DNA from: UBA4408 sp002389785
GTDB lineage: Bacteria > Bacteroidota > Bacteroidia > UBA4408
Direction of reading: 5' to 3'
NCBI GenBank assembly: GCA_035438985.1
Contig: DAORJK010000001.1
Coordinates: 186,001 to 250,000 of the forward strand
Length of the DNA stretch: 64,000 nucleotides
In this document: piece by piece, positions 1 to 8,360 of the stretch
Layout of the letters: every line of letters starts with the position of its first letter
Position numbering within the stretch: position 1 is the first letter of the stretch
Notes under the pieces: model-generated
What the model saw: only the letters and a program-made list of their open reading frames with translations
Told to the model about the DNA's origin: nothing
The model's database searches: none
Program-made: the position numbers and the translations under genes

Positions 1-685
1 CCACAGCATTAACATCCATATGAGAAGCAAAATGAGCTATTAATTCGGAAGCTGAACCGGTTAAAATATTGACAACACCACCCGGAACATCGCTTGAATT
101 AATTACTTCGGCAAAAGTTACCGCACATAATGGATAATTTTCGGAAGCCAATACAATGCATGTATTACCACCGGCAATTACGGGTGCAATAGCTGAAACT
201 AATCCAATTAAGGAATTTTCTTGTGGAGCAAGTATCGCAACCACACCACTTGGTTCAGGTACAGAAAAATTAAAATGAGAGGACGCAACCGGATTTACAG
301 AGCTAAACAATTGTTGATACTTGTCACACCATCCTGCATAATATACCAATCGGTCAATTGCTAAATTCACTTCATCTTCTGCTGCTTTTACACTGCTACC
401 TTGAAGTTGCATTTCCTGAATAAATTGTGCTCTACGGCCTTCTAACATTTCGGCAATTCGATAAAGTATTTGGCTACGATTTAAGCCCGATTTCGAACTC
501 CAAGATCCAAATGCCGCACGCGCTGCAACAACAGCATTACGAAAGTCCTTTCGCGATGACAAGCAAATATTCGCTAGCACTTTTCCGGATTTATTTTTTA
601 AAGGATAATAACGTCCAGATTCGGTTCGAGGAAACTGACCTCCTATATAAATTTTATATGTTTTGATTATTTCCAAACGTGACAT
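1..685 (-). CDS. Aldehyde dehydrogenase-like protein, partial (C-terminal part outside window)
   Basis: Open frame from an ATG at 685 to the left window edge, about 228 residues of an aldehyde dehydrogenase N-terminal half. It aligns by eye with the intact neighbour upstream: the YIGGQFPRTESGRYYP stretch matches FINGKWVKPESGKYFP, and the YYAGW and PGGVVNILTG motifs are kept. The cofactor region is altered: the usual PWNFPL is APQENS and the usual NTVVLKPAE is NTCIVLASEN. The catalytic cysteine region lies beyond the window, so activity cannot be judged. It starts 71 bases downstream of the complete aldehyde dehydrogenase gene and is probably co-transcribed with it. A non-catalytic partner subunit, as in the second domain of ALDH16 proteins, is an inference. 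Confidence 0.88.
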   Translation of the reverse strand, partial: MSRLEIIKTYKIYIGGQFPRTESGRYYPLKNKSGKVLANICLSSRKDFRNAVVAARAAFGSWSSKSGLNRSQILYRIAEMLEGRRAQFIQEMQLQGSSVKAAEDEVNLAIDRLVYYAGWCDKYQQLFSSVNPVASSHFNFSVPEPSGVVAILAPQENSLIGLVSAIAPVIAGGNTCIVLASENYPLCAVTFAEVINSSDVPGGVVNILTGSASELIAHFASHMDVNAV

Positions 686-756
686 TTTTATAGTGTTTTA
701 AAATTGAATGTATGTTCATCTCATCAAGTGGTGATGAAGTAACGTATTTTTGAGCT

Positions 757-2232
757 TTAAAATTTTACATAACTGTGCAAACCATGAATTCCTCCTTCAC
801 GACCAAAGCCGCTTTCCTTGTATCCTCCAAAAGGTGAAGTTGGATCAAATTTATTGTAAGTATTGGCCCATACTACTCCTGCTCTAAGTTTAGTGGTTAA
901 ATTAAAAATTTTGGAACCCTTATCAGTCCACACACCTGCAGATAGTCCGTAAGGAATGTTATTGGCTTTTTCAATCACTTCTTCAATTGTTCTGAAAGTT
1001 TGAACCGCCAGCACAGGTCCAAAAATTTCTTCTTGCACAATTCGGTGCGACTGAGAAGCATTTAAAAAAAGTGTGGGGCGACAAAAGAATCCCTTTTTAG
1101 GGATAGCGCAACTACTTTGATAAAACTCTGCACCTTCATTTTTTCCAATGCTGATGTAATCATTAATTTTTGATAATTGCTCTTTTGAATTGATTGCACC
1201 AATGTCGGTATTTTTATCCATGGGATCACCCACAATGAGTGTTTCCATGCGATCCTTTAATTTGCTAATAACTAGGTCGGCAATCCCTTCCTGCACAAAC
1301 AAACGTGAACCTGCGCAACATACGTGTCCTTGATTAAAAAAGATTCCATTGACAATTCCTTCTACAGCTTGATTGATTGGGGCATCGTCAAAAATAATGT
1401 TCGCTGCTTTCCCACCTAGTTCAAGGGTGAGCTTTTTGGATGTTCCTGCAATAGAACGCTGAATAATTTTACCCACATCGGTACTTCCGGTAAATGCAAT
1501 TTTATCGATATCCGGATGATTAACAAGAGCAGCGCCTGTTTTACCGGCACCGGTGACAATGTTTACAACCCCTTCGGGTAATCCACAATCGGCAATAACT
1601 TCGGCTAATTTTAACGCAGTTAGTGAGGTAGTTTCAGCCGGCTTTAACACCACTGTATTACCGGTTGCCAAAGCTGGAGCAATTTTCCAGGCAGCCATCA
1701 ATAAAGGAAAATTCCAAGGAATAATTTGTCCGGCCACACCTAAGGGTTTAGGCATTCGATTAGGGAACGCATATTCAAGTTTGTCGGCCCAACCGGCATA
1801 ATAAAAAAAGTGATTCGCAGCCAATGGTACATCAATATCACGTGATTCACGTATTGACTTTCCTCCATCCATGGTTTCAATAACTGCGAACTCCCTGGCG
1901 CGTTCTTGAATGGTGCGTGCTATTCGGTAAATATACTTGGCACGTTCCTTAGCCGGCATTTTACTCCACACTTTGTTGTAGGCATCTCTCGCTGCCTTAA
2001 CAGCTTTGTTTACATCCTTTTCGTTGGCTTCAGCAATGCTTGAAATAACTTGCTCAGTTGCAGGATTAATGCTTGGAAAATATTTCCCGGATTCAGGTTT
2101 AACCCATTTTCCATTAATGAATAAGTCGTATTGCTTTTTTACTTGGATATGACTTGTGCTTTCAGGAGCAGGAGCAAAAGTGCTGCCCCATCCCTTGCTG
2201 AAATCTAATTTTGGTGTTTCCTTTTTTGCCAT
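757..2232 (-). CDS. NAD(P)-dependent aldehyde dehydrogenase
   Basis: Full-length 491-residue aldehyde dehydrogenase, expected to oxidise an aldehyde to its acid in the cytoplasm. Visible motifs in order: IIPWNFPLL (about 170-178), NTVVLKPAE (192-200), the Rossmann FTGSTDVGK (247-255), ELGGK with general base Glu271, the FNQGHVCCAGSR active site with Cys305, and EEIFGPV. All catalytic residues are present. It follows deoC and a RAYT-like gene on the same strand and precedes a second, degenerate aldehyde dehydrogenase. With deoC nearby, acetaldehyde from deoxyribose-5-phosphate cleavage is a reasonable but unproven substrate. Confidence 0.95.
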   Translation of the reverse strand: MAKKETPKLDFSKGWGSTFAPAPESTSHIQVKKQYDLFINGKWVKPESGKYFPSINPATEQVISSIAEANEKDVNKAVKAARDAYNKVWSKMPAKERAKYIYRIARTIQERAREFAVIETMDGGKSIRESRDIDVPLAANHFFYYAGWADKLEYAFPNRMPKPLGVAGQIIPWNFPLLMAAWKIAPALATGNTVVLKPAETTSLTALKLAEVIADCGLPEGVVNIVTGAGKTGAALVNHPDIDKIAFTGSTDVGKIIQRSIAGTSKKLTLELGGKAANIIFDDAPINQAVEGIVNGIFFNQGHVCCAGSRLFVQEGIADLVISKLKDRMETLIVGDPMDKNTDIGAINSKEQLSKINDYISIGKNEGAEFYQSSCAIPKKGFFCRPTLFLNASQSHRIVQEEIFGPVLAVQTFRTIEEVIEKANNIPYGLSAGVWTDKGSKIFNLTTKLRAGVVWANTYNKFDPTSPFGGYKESGFGREGGIHGLHSYVKF

Positions 2233-2283
2233 ATGTTGTATTATTAACTTTAGTAAAATGATTTTACAAAAGTGTTTTACTAA

Positions 2284-2958
2284 TTAGTTTAGATGTAATT
2301 TATCTTGAAGTTCTAAAGGTGAAATGGTGGCTATTGAAGTTTGATGTGCTTGAACATATTTTTCACGACTGCCAAATAAATCAAGTACTTTTTCACGTTT
2401 TAAGGCACTTGGTTTATCCGATAAAATAGCTGCATAACTTGAATATTTCCATTGTTCAAAGTTTGCAATTTCACCCAACACCATTGGTTTTTGGTGAATG
2501 TTTATAATAGCGATTGACAACTGGTCGTCGGCAGTAATTTCGAGCTTTTTAATATTGCGTGCAGAAAAACCTCCACCTTTTAACTGAGCTTGTTTATTTT
2601 CAACAAGGTACTCATTTAAAAATGTGGTAATCTGTTTAGTTAAATGCATGCTGAATATAGTTCCCAAGGGACTTTCAGGAATTAATTGCAAATTCTTTAT
2701 TTCTTCAAATCGCATGGTTTCATCCGGAAATTTTCCATTCATCTTTAAATAAGTAAACAACTCCTTCTCAGGTTTAATTTTTACCAGAAAATGGATTTGC
2801 TTCGGTAACAAGCAATAGGCATAAGTATCGGCAACAGGGGCTAACCATGTGGCATACAACTTTAGCAAATGAATATAATTTTCGTCCGATAAAAAGAGCT
2901 TATCCTCACCGGAAGTTTGGTAAGAAAGATGAACTATTTTATCGGCTTCTAGCTGCAT
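2284..2958 (-). CDS. RAYT/IS200-like (Y1 transposase family) protein with degraded HUH motif
   Basis: 224-residue protein resembling REP-associated tyrosine transposases. The family's YCLMPNHxHxLV block appears as YCLLPKQIHFLVKI (residues near 47-60), so the first metal-ligand histidine of the HUH pair is replaced by Gln and only one His remains. The C-terminal part keeps the family look (a WKYSSYAAIL segment, then DLFGSREKYVQAHQ). Relatives normally carry a catalytic tyrosine in the middle; a NEYLVEN stretch is at the expected place. It sits between deoC (56 bases upstream) and the aldehyde dehydrogenase (51 bases downstream), all on the minus strand. The loss of the HUH pair suggests it no longer nicks DNA. 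The family call is by eye. Confidence 0.7.
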   Translation of the reverse strand: MQLEADKIVHLSYQTSGEDKLFLSDENYIHLLKLYATWLAPVADTYAYCLLPKQIHFLVKIKPEKELFTYLKMNGKFPDETMRFEEIKNLQLIPESPLGTIFSMHLTKQITTFLNEYLVENKQAQLKGGGFSARNIKKLEITADDQLSIAIINIHQKPMVLGEIANFEQWKYSSYAAILSDKPSALKREKVLDLFGSREKYVQAHQTSIATISPLELQDKLHLN

Positions 2959-3014
2959 TTATTTATATTGAATTTTGGTATTGGCTTTTTTTGAAACTGA
3001 ATAACTTGTATAGC

Positions 3015-3914
3015 TTAGTCTTTAGAAAAATAATCTGCACTTTGATAAAGACCTGTTTTTTCTTTCATCAATTGCATCAACACGTCGTTAGCCAAACTAC
3101 TTGCTCCAAATCGAAACCATTCATTCGAAAGCCAAGCATTGCCTAAAGTTTCGCGCAGCATAATCAGATAATGAAGGGCACTTTTAGCAGTAGATATTCC
3201 TCCGGCAGGCTTCATTCCAACCATTATACCTGTTTGATAATAATAATCGCGAATTGCCTCGAGCATTACCAAAGTTACCGGCATGGTAGCAGCCGGCGAA
3301 ATTTTTCCGGTTGATGTTTTTATAAAATCTGCACCCGCGTAAATCGCAATTTCACTAGCTTTTCGAACATTGTCGAGGGTCGAAATTTCACCTGTTTCGA
3401 AAATTACTTTCAATCTGGCCTTTCCACAAGCCTCTTTAATTGCGGCTATTTCATCGAATACGAAGTTATAATTCCCTTTTAAAAATTCACCTCGCGAAAT
3501 CACCATATCTACTTCATCGGCACCATTCTCTACTGCAAACTTTGTATCGGCAATTTTAATAGCACGAGTAGACTGCCCGCTTGGAAAAGCAGTAGCAACT
3601 GAGGCCACTTTTACACCACTGGTTTTTAGCGCTTCCTTCGCTGTTTTAACGAAAGTAGGATACACACAAACTGCTGCAACTGTGGGTAGTCCGGGATATA
3701 CATCGTGTAAGTGAACAGCCTTGTAGCACATTTGTCGCACCTTGCCTTCAGTATCCTTACCTTCCAATGTGGTGAGATCGATCATGTTCAGCGCTAATTT
3801 CAACCCTTCTACTTTAGTTTCCTTTTTAATGCTTCTTGCCTGAAAACGGGAGCATCTTTCCTCAATACCCACTTGATCAACCGTTACTGTTTTATTAAAA
3901 TCGGGATAGGTCAT
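3015..3914 (-). CDS. deoC: Deoxyribose-phosphate aldolase
   Basis: 299-residue class I aldolase that cleaves 2-deoxyribose-5-phosphate to glyceraldehyde-3-phosphate and acetaldehyde in deoxynucleoside catabolism. The Schiff-base lysine is Lys199 in GADFIKTSTGK; the second active-site lysine is in VGMKPAGGIS (Lys235); the EVDMV aspartate motif is near residue 136. The protein is the longer form, with an N-terminal extension of roughly 40 residues compared with the short bacterial enzymes. It heads a minus-strand run with the RAYT-like gene and two aldehyde dehydrogenases. A TATCTTTG box just upstream (3937-3944) fits a Bacteroidota -7 element. Confidence 0.96.
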   Translation of the reverse strand: MTYPDFNKTVTVDQVGIEERCSRFQARSIKKETKVEGLKLALNMIDLTTLEGKDTEGKVRQMCYKAVHLHDVYPGLPTVAAVCVYPTFVKTAKEALKTSGVKVASVATAFPSGQSTRAIKIADTKFAVENGADEVDMVISRGEFLKGNYNFVFDEIAAIKEACGKARLKVIFETGEISTLDNVRKASEIAIYAGADFIKTSTGKISPAATMPVTLVMLEAIRDYYYQTGIMVGMKPAGGISTAKSALHYLIMLRETLGNAWLSNEWFRFGASSLANDVLMQLMKEKTGLYQSADYFSKD

Positions 3915-3936
3915 ATATCTAATTTTACAGAAGTTT

Positions 3937-3944
3937 CAAAGATA
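3937..3944 (-). promoter_or_regulatory. Putative -7 box of the deoC operon
   Basis: Reads TATCTTTG on the minus strand, matching the Bacteroidota -7 consensus TAnnTTTG, about 23 bases upstream of the deoC ATG. No clear TTG -33 element is at the expected spacing, so this is a half-match only. Confidence 0.35.
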
Positions 3945-3976
3945 AGAAATTTAGCTATTGAATAAAGGATGTTTGT

Positions 3977-5830
3977 TTACACAAAGGCCTGCATATCACT
4001 TAGCTTTTTGTAGGCTCCATTCTTAGCCAACAATTCAAGGTGTGTTCCACGTTCAATTATTTCGCCTTTGCTCATCACAATGATCTCATCGGCATGCAGA
4101 ATGGTTGACAATCGATGTGCAATAATTAAGGAGGTGCGATTCTTCATTAAGTTGCTTAAAGCATCCTGCACCAGGCGTTCAGATTCGGTATCAAGTGCCG
4201 AGGTAGCTTCGTCGAGTATTAAAATTGGAGGGTTTTTAAGTACTGCTCTTGCGATGCTTAATCGTTGTCTCTGGCCACCGCTCAATTTACTTCCTCTATC
4301 GCCAATATTGCTTTGATAGCCACCTTCAATCTGCATGATAAAGTCATGTGCATTTGCAATTTTAGCAGCAGCAATCACATCTTGCTCATTCGCATGCGCT
4401 ATTCCAAATGCAATATTATTAAAAACTGTATCGTTAAATAAAATTGACTCCTGGGTTACATTGCCCATTAATCCTCGCAAATCGGTAATTTTATAATGGG
4501 TATGTGGAATTCCATCAATCAGTACTTCACCTTCGCTCGGATCATAAAATCGTGGCAAAATATCAACCAATGTGGACTTACCTGCTCCTGATTGACCAAC
4601 TAAAGCAATTGTTTTACCCTTTTCAATTTTCAGGTTTATATTTTTTAATGCATAGCCTGTGTCGCCTCGTAAATAGGCAAATGATACATTTTTATACTCA
4701 ATAGAAGTAGAAAAAGAATGAATTGATTTTGCATCTTTTGCTTCCTGTATGGTGATATCAGCGTCTAAAATTTTAGCGATTCGTTCGGCCGAAGCAATTC
4801 CCTTTTGGATGTTGTAATAAGCATCGGTAAAAGAACGAGCCGGAGGAATAACTTGTGAGAATATAGCAATGTAGGTGATGAATACAGAAGCATTTAATGT
4901 TGGATGATCATCTAAAACCAGCTTCCCGCCAAAGTACATCACTACTACCATTACACAAGTTCCAAGAAATTCACTCATGGGTGAACTTAAATCGGTTTTG
5001 CGGTATATACGAATCATTAATTTAGTATATTCCTGATTGATGGAAGCAAATCTGGCACGCGAAGGTTTATCTGCATTAAAAGCTTTTATTATGCGCAAGC
5101 CGGAAATAGTTTCTTCAATAGTTGAAATAAGTTCTCCTAAGGTGTCTTTACTTTTTACTGAGGTACGTTTCAAACTTTTTCCCAAACTGGCAATTAATAC
5201 ACCTGCAATGGGCAATAAAATAAAAACAAACAAAGTAAGTTGAGGACTCATTATTACCAAGGTTACCATGAAAATAATAATAGAGATAGGATCGCGAAAA
5301 ACAGCCTCCAACGATTTCATGATTGACCATTCAATTTCATGCACATCACTGGTCATGCGGCTCATAATATCGCCTTTTCTTTCTTCCGAATAATACGACA
5401 ATGGAAGCTCGATGATTTTAGCATAAATTTCATTTCGAATATCACGCACTACATTGTTTCGAATGGGTGCGATAAAATAAAGTGCGAGGTAACGACATAG
5501 ATTTTTTAAAAAGAACATGATTACGACCAACATGCAAATAAACACCAGCGTGTAAACCTTTCCGCGGTTAGGGTCAACAATCATTTCAGTTAACGAATAA
5601 TAAAAATTATCAATTAAGGAGCTGATGTTGAGTTTTAATTCGGGCGCTCCTTTCGCTATTCGAGCAGTATAATCATCGTTGCTTTTCAAAAACAATAAGT
5701 CAAGAAAAGGGGCAATCATGGTAAGCGAAAACAGTGAAAAAACAACAAAGAGTATATTAAACCCGGCATTCAGAATAGCATAACCGGTGTATGGTTTTAT
5801 GTAACGAAGTATGCGAAAATAGAGTTTCAA
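3977..5830 (-). CDS. ABC exporter, fused permease/ATPase (MsbA-like)
   Basis: 617-residue half-transporter. Six hydrophobic segments fill the first roughly 340 residues, starting with an N-terminal YTGYAILNAGFNILFVVFSL segment. The nucleotide-binding domain has Walker A GQSGAGKST near residue 410, signature LSGGQRQRLS near 517, Walker B ILILDEATSALD and the H-loop AHRLST. The fused layout and length fit MsbA-type exporters of lipid A core or other lipids, acting as a homodimer in the inner membrane. The substrate cannot be read from sequence. It starts 14 bases after the purB stop, so both are likely co-transcribed. Confidence 0.93.
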   Translation of the reverse strand: MKLYFRILRYIKPYTGYAILNAGFNILFVVFSLFSLTMIAPFLDLLFLKSNDDYTARIAKGAPELKLNISSLIDNFYYSLTEMIVDPNRGKVYTLVFICMLVVIMFFLKNLCRYLALYFIAPIRNNVVRDIRNEIYAKIIELPLSYYSEERKGDIMSRMTSDVHEIEWSIMKSLEAVFRDPISIIIFMVTLVIMSPQLTLFVFILLPIAGVLIASLGKSLKRTSVKSKDTLGELISTIEETISGLRIIKAFNADKPSRARFASINQEYTKLMIRIYRKTDLSSPMSEFLGTCVMVVVMYFGGKLVLDDHPTLNASVFITYIAIFSQVIPPARSFTDAYYNIQKGIASAERIAKILDADITIQEAKDAKSIHSFSTSIEYKNVSFAYLRGDTGYALKNINLKIEKGKTIALVGQSGAGKSTLVDILPRFYDPSEGEVLIDGIPHTHYKITDLRGLMGNVTQESILFNDTVFNNIAFGIAHANEQDVIAAAKIANAHDFIMQIEGGYQSNIGDRGSKLSGGQRQRLSIARAVLKNPPILILDEATSALDTESERLVQDALSNLMKNRTSLIIAHRLSTILHADEIIVMSKGEIIERGTHLELLAKNGAYKKLSDMQAFV

Positions 5831-5844
5831 AACGGGCTTGAGTA

Positions 5845-7188
5845 TTAAATTCCTGTATAATTGTGTGGGCTAATGCTTTTTAATTCTAACTTAACTGCTT
5901 CAGTAACTTTTAATGTATCAATAAAATCAGCGAAACTTTGAGCATTCAGCTTTTGATGGGTACGTGTTAGTTCTTTTAGTGCTTCGTAAGGATTAGGATA
6001 ATTTTCACGTCTTAAAATTGTTTGTATAGCTTCTGCAACAACTGCCCAATTATCTTCTAAATCTTGCTCTATTTTGGCTTTGTTCAACACTAATTTCTCA
6101 AGTCCTTGCAACAATGATTTAAATGCAATAACGCTGTGAGCAAAAGGAACACCTACATTTCTTAATACCGTTGAATCGGTTAAATCACGTTGCAAACGCG
6201 AAATTGGAAGCTTTGCTGAAAGATGTTCATAGAGCGCATTTGCAATTCCCAAATTACCTTCAGAGTTTTCAAAGTCTATGGGATTTACTTTATGTGGCAT
6301 AGCCGACGAACCAACCTCACCTTCTTTGATTTTTTGCTTAAAATAATCCAAAGAAATATAAGCCCAAATATCTCGATTGAAATCAATTAGTACAGTATTA
6401 ATGCGCTTGAGTGAATCACAAGTTGCTGCAAAATAATCGTAATGTTCAATTTGCGTTGTATGCTGTGAACGCTTCAATCCAAGGCCTTTATCAACAAAAC
6501 TATTTGCAAATTTTTTCCAATCAATGGAAGGATAGGCAATGTGGTGTGCATTAAAATTTCCGGTAGCACCGCCAAATTTAGCTGCATGCGGAATCGATTT
6601 CAATAATTGAATTTGATTTTGTAATCGCTCAACAAACACATAAAACTCTTTGCCCAAACGTGTAGGAGAAGCAGGCTGGCCATGTGTGCGTGCAAGCATC
6701 GTTACATCAGCAAAGTCGTTTGAACAGCGGATTAATTGCTGCTCAATTTTAAGTAGCAAGGGCAAATAAATATCTGTCAACGCATCTTTAACAGATAGTG
6801 GAACAGCAGTATTGTTAATGTCTTGAGAGGTTAACCCAAAGTGAATAAATTCCTTGTATTGCACGAGGTTGAGTACTTCAAATTTTTCTTTGATAAAATA
6901 CTCCACTGCTTTAACATCGTGATTGGTAATCTTCTCAATGGATTTAATTCTTTCCGCGTCGGCAAGTGAAAAATTATTCGTTATTTCCCGAAGCTGCGGA
7001 AAAAGGCTTCTATTCACGTTTGATAGTTGAGGCAACGGAAGCTCGCACAAGGAAATAAAGTATTCGATTTCCACCTTTACTCTATATTTTATAAGGGCAA
7101 ATTCAGAAAAATAATGGGCTAATTCGAGGGTTTTACCCGAATATCTTCCGTCAATCGGGGAAATAGCTGTAAGCTGTGATTCGTTCAT
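5845..7188 (-). CDS. purB: Adenylosuccinate lyase
   Basis: 447-residue fumarase/aspartase-superfamily enzyme that releases fumarate from SAICAR and adenylosuccinate in purine synthesis. The N-terminal LTAISPIDGRYSGKT and the signature loop GSSAMPHKVNPIDFEN (about 287-302) are diagnostic, and the HGQPASPT and TSQDINNTA segments supply the substrate-binding and catalytic residues. Length is normal. It is divergent from the DUF4286-rsmA gene pair; the intergenic region is about 80 bases counting from the preferred DUF4286 start. Confidence 0.97.
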   Translation of the reverse strand: MNESQLTAISPIDGRYSGKTLELAHYFSEFALIKYRVKVEIEYFISLCELPLPQLSNVNRSLFPQLREITNNFSLADAERIKSIEKITNHDVKAVEYFIKEKFEVLNLVQYKEFIHFGLTSQDINNTAVPLSVKDALTDIYLPLLLKIEQQLIRCSNDFADVTMLARTHGQPASPTRLGKEFYVFVERLQNQIQLLKSIPHAAKFGGATGNFNAHHIAYPSIDWKKFANSFVDKGLGLKRSQHTTQIEHYDYFAATCDSLKRINTVLIDFNRDIWAYISLDYFKQKIKEGEVGSSAMPHKVNPIDFENSEGNLGIANALYEHLSAKLPISRLQRDLTDSTVLRNVGVPFAHSVIAFKSLLQGLEKLVLNKAKIEQDLEDNWAVVAEAIQTILRRENYPNPYEALKELTRTHQKLNAQSFADFIDTLKVTEAVKLELKSISPHNYTGI

Positions 7189-7248
7189 TTTTTAAAACAA
7201 AGGCCGAAGATAATAAAATGAAGGCAAATGTAAACTTGAGCATTTTGT

Positions 7249-7256
7249 TACTTTTG
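7249..7256 (+). promoter_or_regulatory. Putative -7 box for the DUF4286-rsmA-hydroxyacid dehydrogenase run
   Basis: TACTTTTG matches the Bacteroidota -7 consensus TAnnTTTG and lies 16 bases before the preferred ATG at 7272. No -33 TTG is found at the usual 17-19 base spacing. It supports 7272 over the longer start at 7176, which would overlap purB. Confidence 0.35.
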
Positions 7257-7271
7257 GTAAAAAATAGACCC

Positions 7272-7571
7272 ATGATAATTTATAATGTTACTATAAACAT
7301 TGAACTGGATGTACACGATGAGTGGCTCAATTGGATGCGAACCACACATGTTCCTCAGGTAATGGCGACCGGCTATTTTACTGAAAATAAAATTTGTCGA
7401 TTGTTGCATGAAGAAGAACAAGGACTTACCTATTCTTTTCAATATACCTGTAATTCACTGGATGATTACAATAAGTATAAACACGAATGCGCTCCCGCAT
7501 TGCAAGCCGATGTAAAGAATCGATACGACGGAAAATTTGTTGCCTTTCGCTCATTATTAGAAGTGCTTTAA
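7272..7571 (+). CDS. DUF4286-family small protein
   Basis: 99-residue protein beginning MIIYNVTINIELDVHDEWLN. The frame is open back to 7176, but that start would overlap purB; the internal ATG at 7272 gives a compact protein of the size usual for DUF4286 and lies just after a TACTTTTG box. Visible features are a ferredoxin-like or ABM-like pattern with a conserved W-W-M motif (HDEWLNWMRTTHVPQVM) and a YSFQY strand. No catalytic function is known for the family. The stop at 7571 lies 3 bases before rsmA, so the two are almost certainly co-translated. Confidence 0.8.
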   Translation: MIIYNVTINIELDVHDEWLNWMRTTHVPQVMATGYFTENKICRLLHEEEQGLTYSFQYTCNSLDDYNKYKHECAPALQADVKNRYDGKFVAFRSLLEVL

Positions 7572-7574
7572 TAC

Positions 7575-8360
7575 ATGAGGCAAGAACCCGTAAAAGCAAA
7601 GAAAGAATTAGGTCAGCATTTTTTAAAAGATGAACAAATTGCTGCTGATATTGTTGCTAGCTTAACTCTTCATAATGCTTATTCCAAAGTACTTGAAATT
7701 GGTCCGGGAATGGGTGTATTAACACAATTTTTGCTTCAAAATAAATCTTACGAAACAAGCATTATTGACATTGATAAAGAATCGATAAATTACCTTCAAA
7801 ACCGCTTTCCGGCATTAAAAGAAAGAATAATAGACGGTGACTTTTTACGCTTAGATTTACATCACTTTTTTAAAGAACCATTTGCTATTATTGGCAATTT
7901 CCCCTACAACATATCATCGCAAATATTATTTAAGGTATTGGAGTATCGCCACCAAATACCTGAAGTAGTTGGGATGTTTCAAAAAGAAGTTGCAGAGCGC
8001 ATTGCCTCACAACCGGGAAAAAAGATATATGGAATTTTAAGCGTTTTTATGCAAGCTTACTACGATATATCTTATTTGTTTACTGTTCCCGAACATGTTT
8101 TTCAACCGCCTCCAAAAGTAAAATCCGGTGTAATCAGGTGTATTCGAAACGAGCGAAAACAGTTGGATTGCAACGAAGCGCTTTTTGTTACAGTGGTTAA
8201 AACAGGCTTTAATCAACGAAGAAAGACTTTGCGAAATGCTTTGAAATCATTGGTTAAAGGAGCTAATTTTGAGCATCCGTTTTTAAGCAAAAGAGCGGAG
8301 GAACTCTCTGTTGAAAATTTTATAGAACTTACGAATAGCATCGAAAAATTATCTGCTTAA
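7575..8360 (+). CDS. rsmA: 16S rRNA (adenine1518/1519-N6)-dimethyltransferase
   Basis: 261-residue SAM-dependent methyltransferase (KsgA/RsmA) that dimethylates two adjacent adenosines in helix 45 of 16S rRNA during late small-subunit assembly. The N-terminal KKELGQHFLKD, motif I LEIGPGMGVLT (about 42-52), and the catalytic motif IV NFPYNISSQI (about 114-123; NLPY in E. coli) are clear, as is FNQRRKTLRNALK near the C terminus. Length is normal. Its TAA is directly followed by the ATG of the next gene with no gap. Confidence 0.97.
   Translation: MRQEPVKAKKELGQHFLKDEQIAADIVASLTLHNAYSKVLEIGPGMGVLTQFLLQNKSYETSIIDIDKESINYLQNRFPALKERIIDGDFLRLDLHHFFKEPFAIIGNFPYNISSQILFKVLEYRHQIPEVVGMFQKEVAERIASQPGKKIYGILSVFMQAYYDISYLFTVPEHVFQPPPKVKSGVIRCIRNERKQLDCNEALFVTVVKTGFNQRRKTLRNALKSLVKGANFEHPFLSKRAEELSVENFIELTNSIEKLSA

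Noticed and set aside
7176..7271. Longer N terminus for the DUF4286 protein starting at 7176
   Set aside because: It would overlap purB by 13 bases and add a non-conserved leader; the ATG at 7272 gives the compact family length and sits after a promoter-like box.
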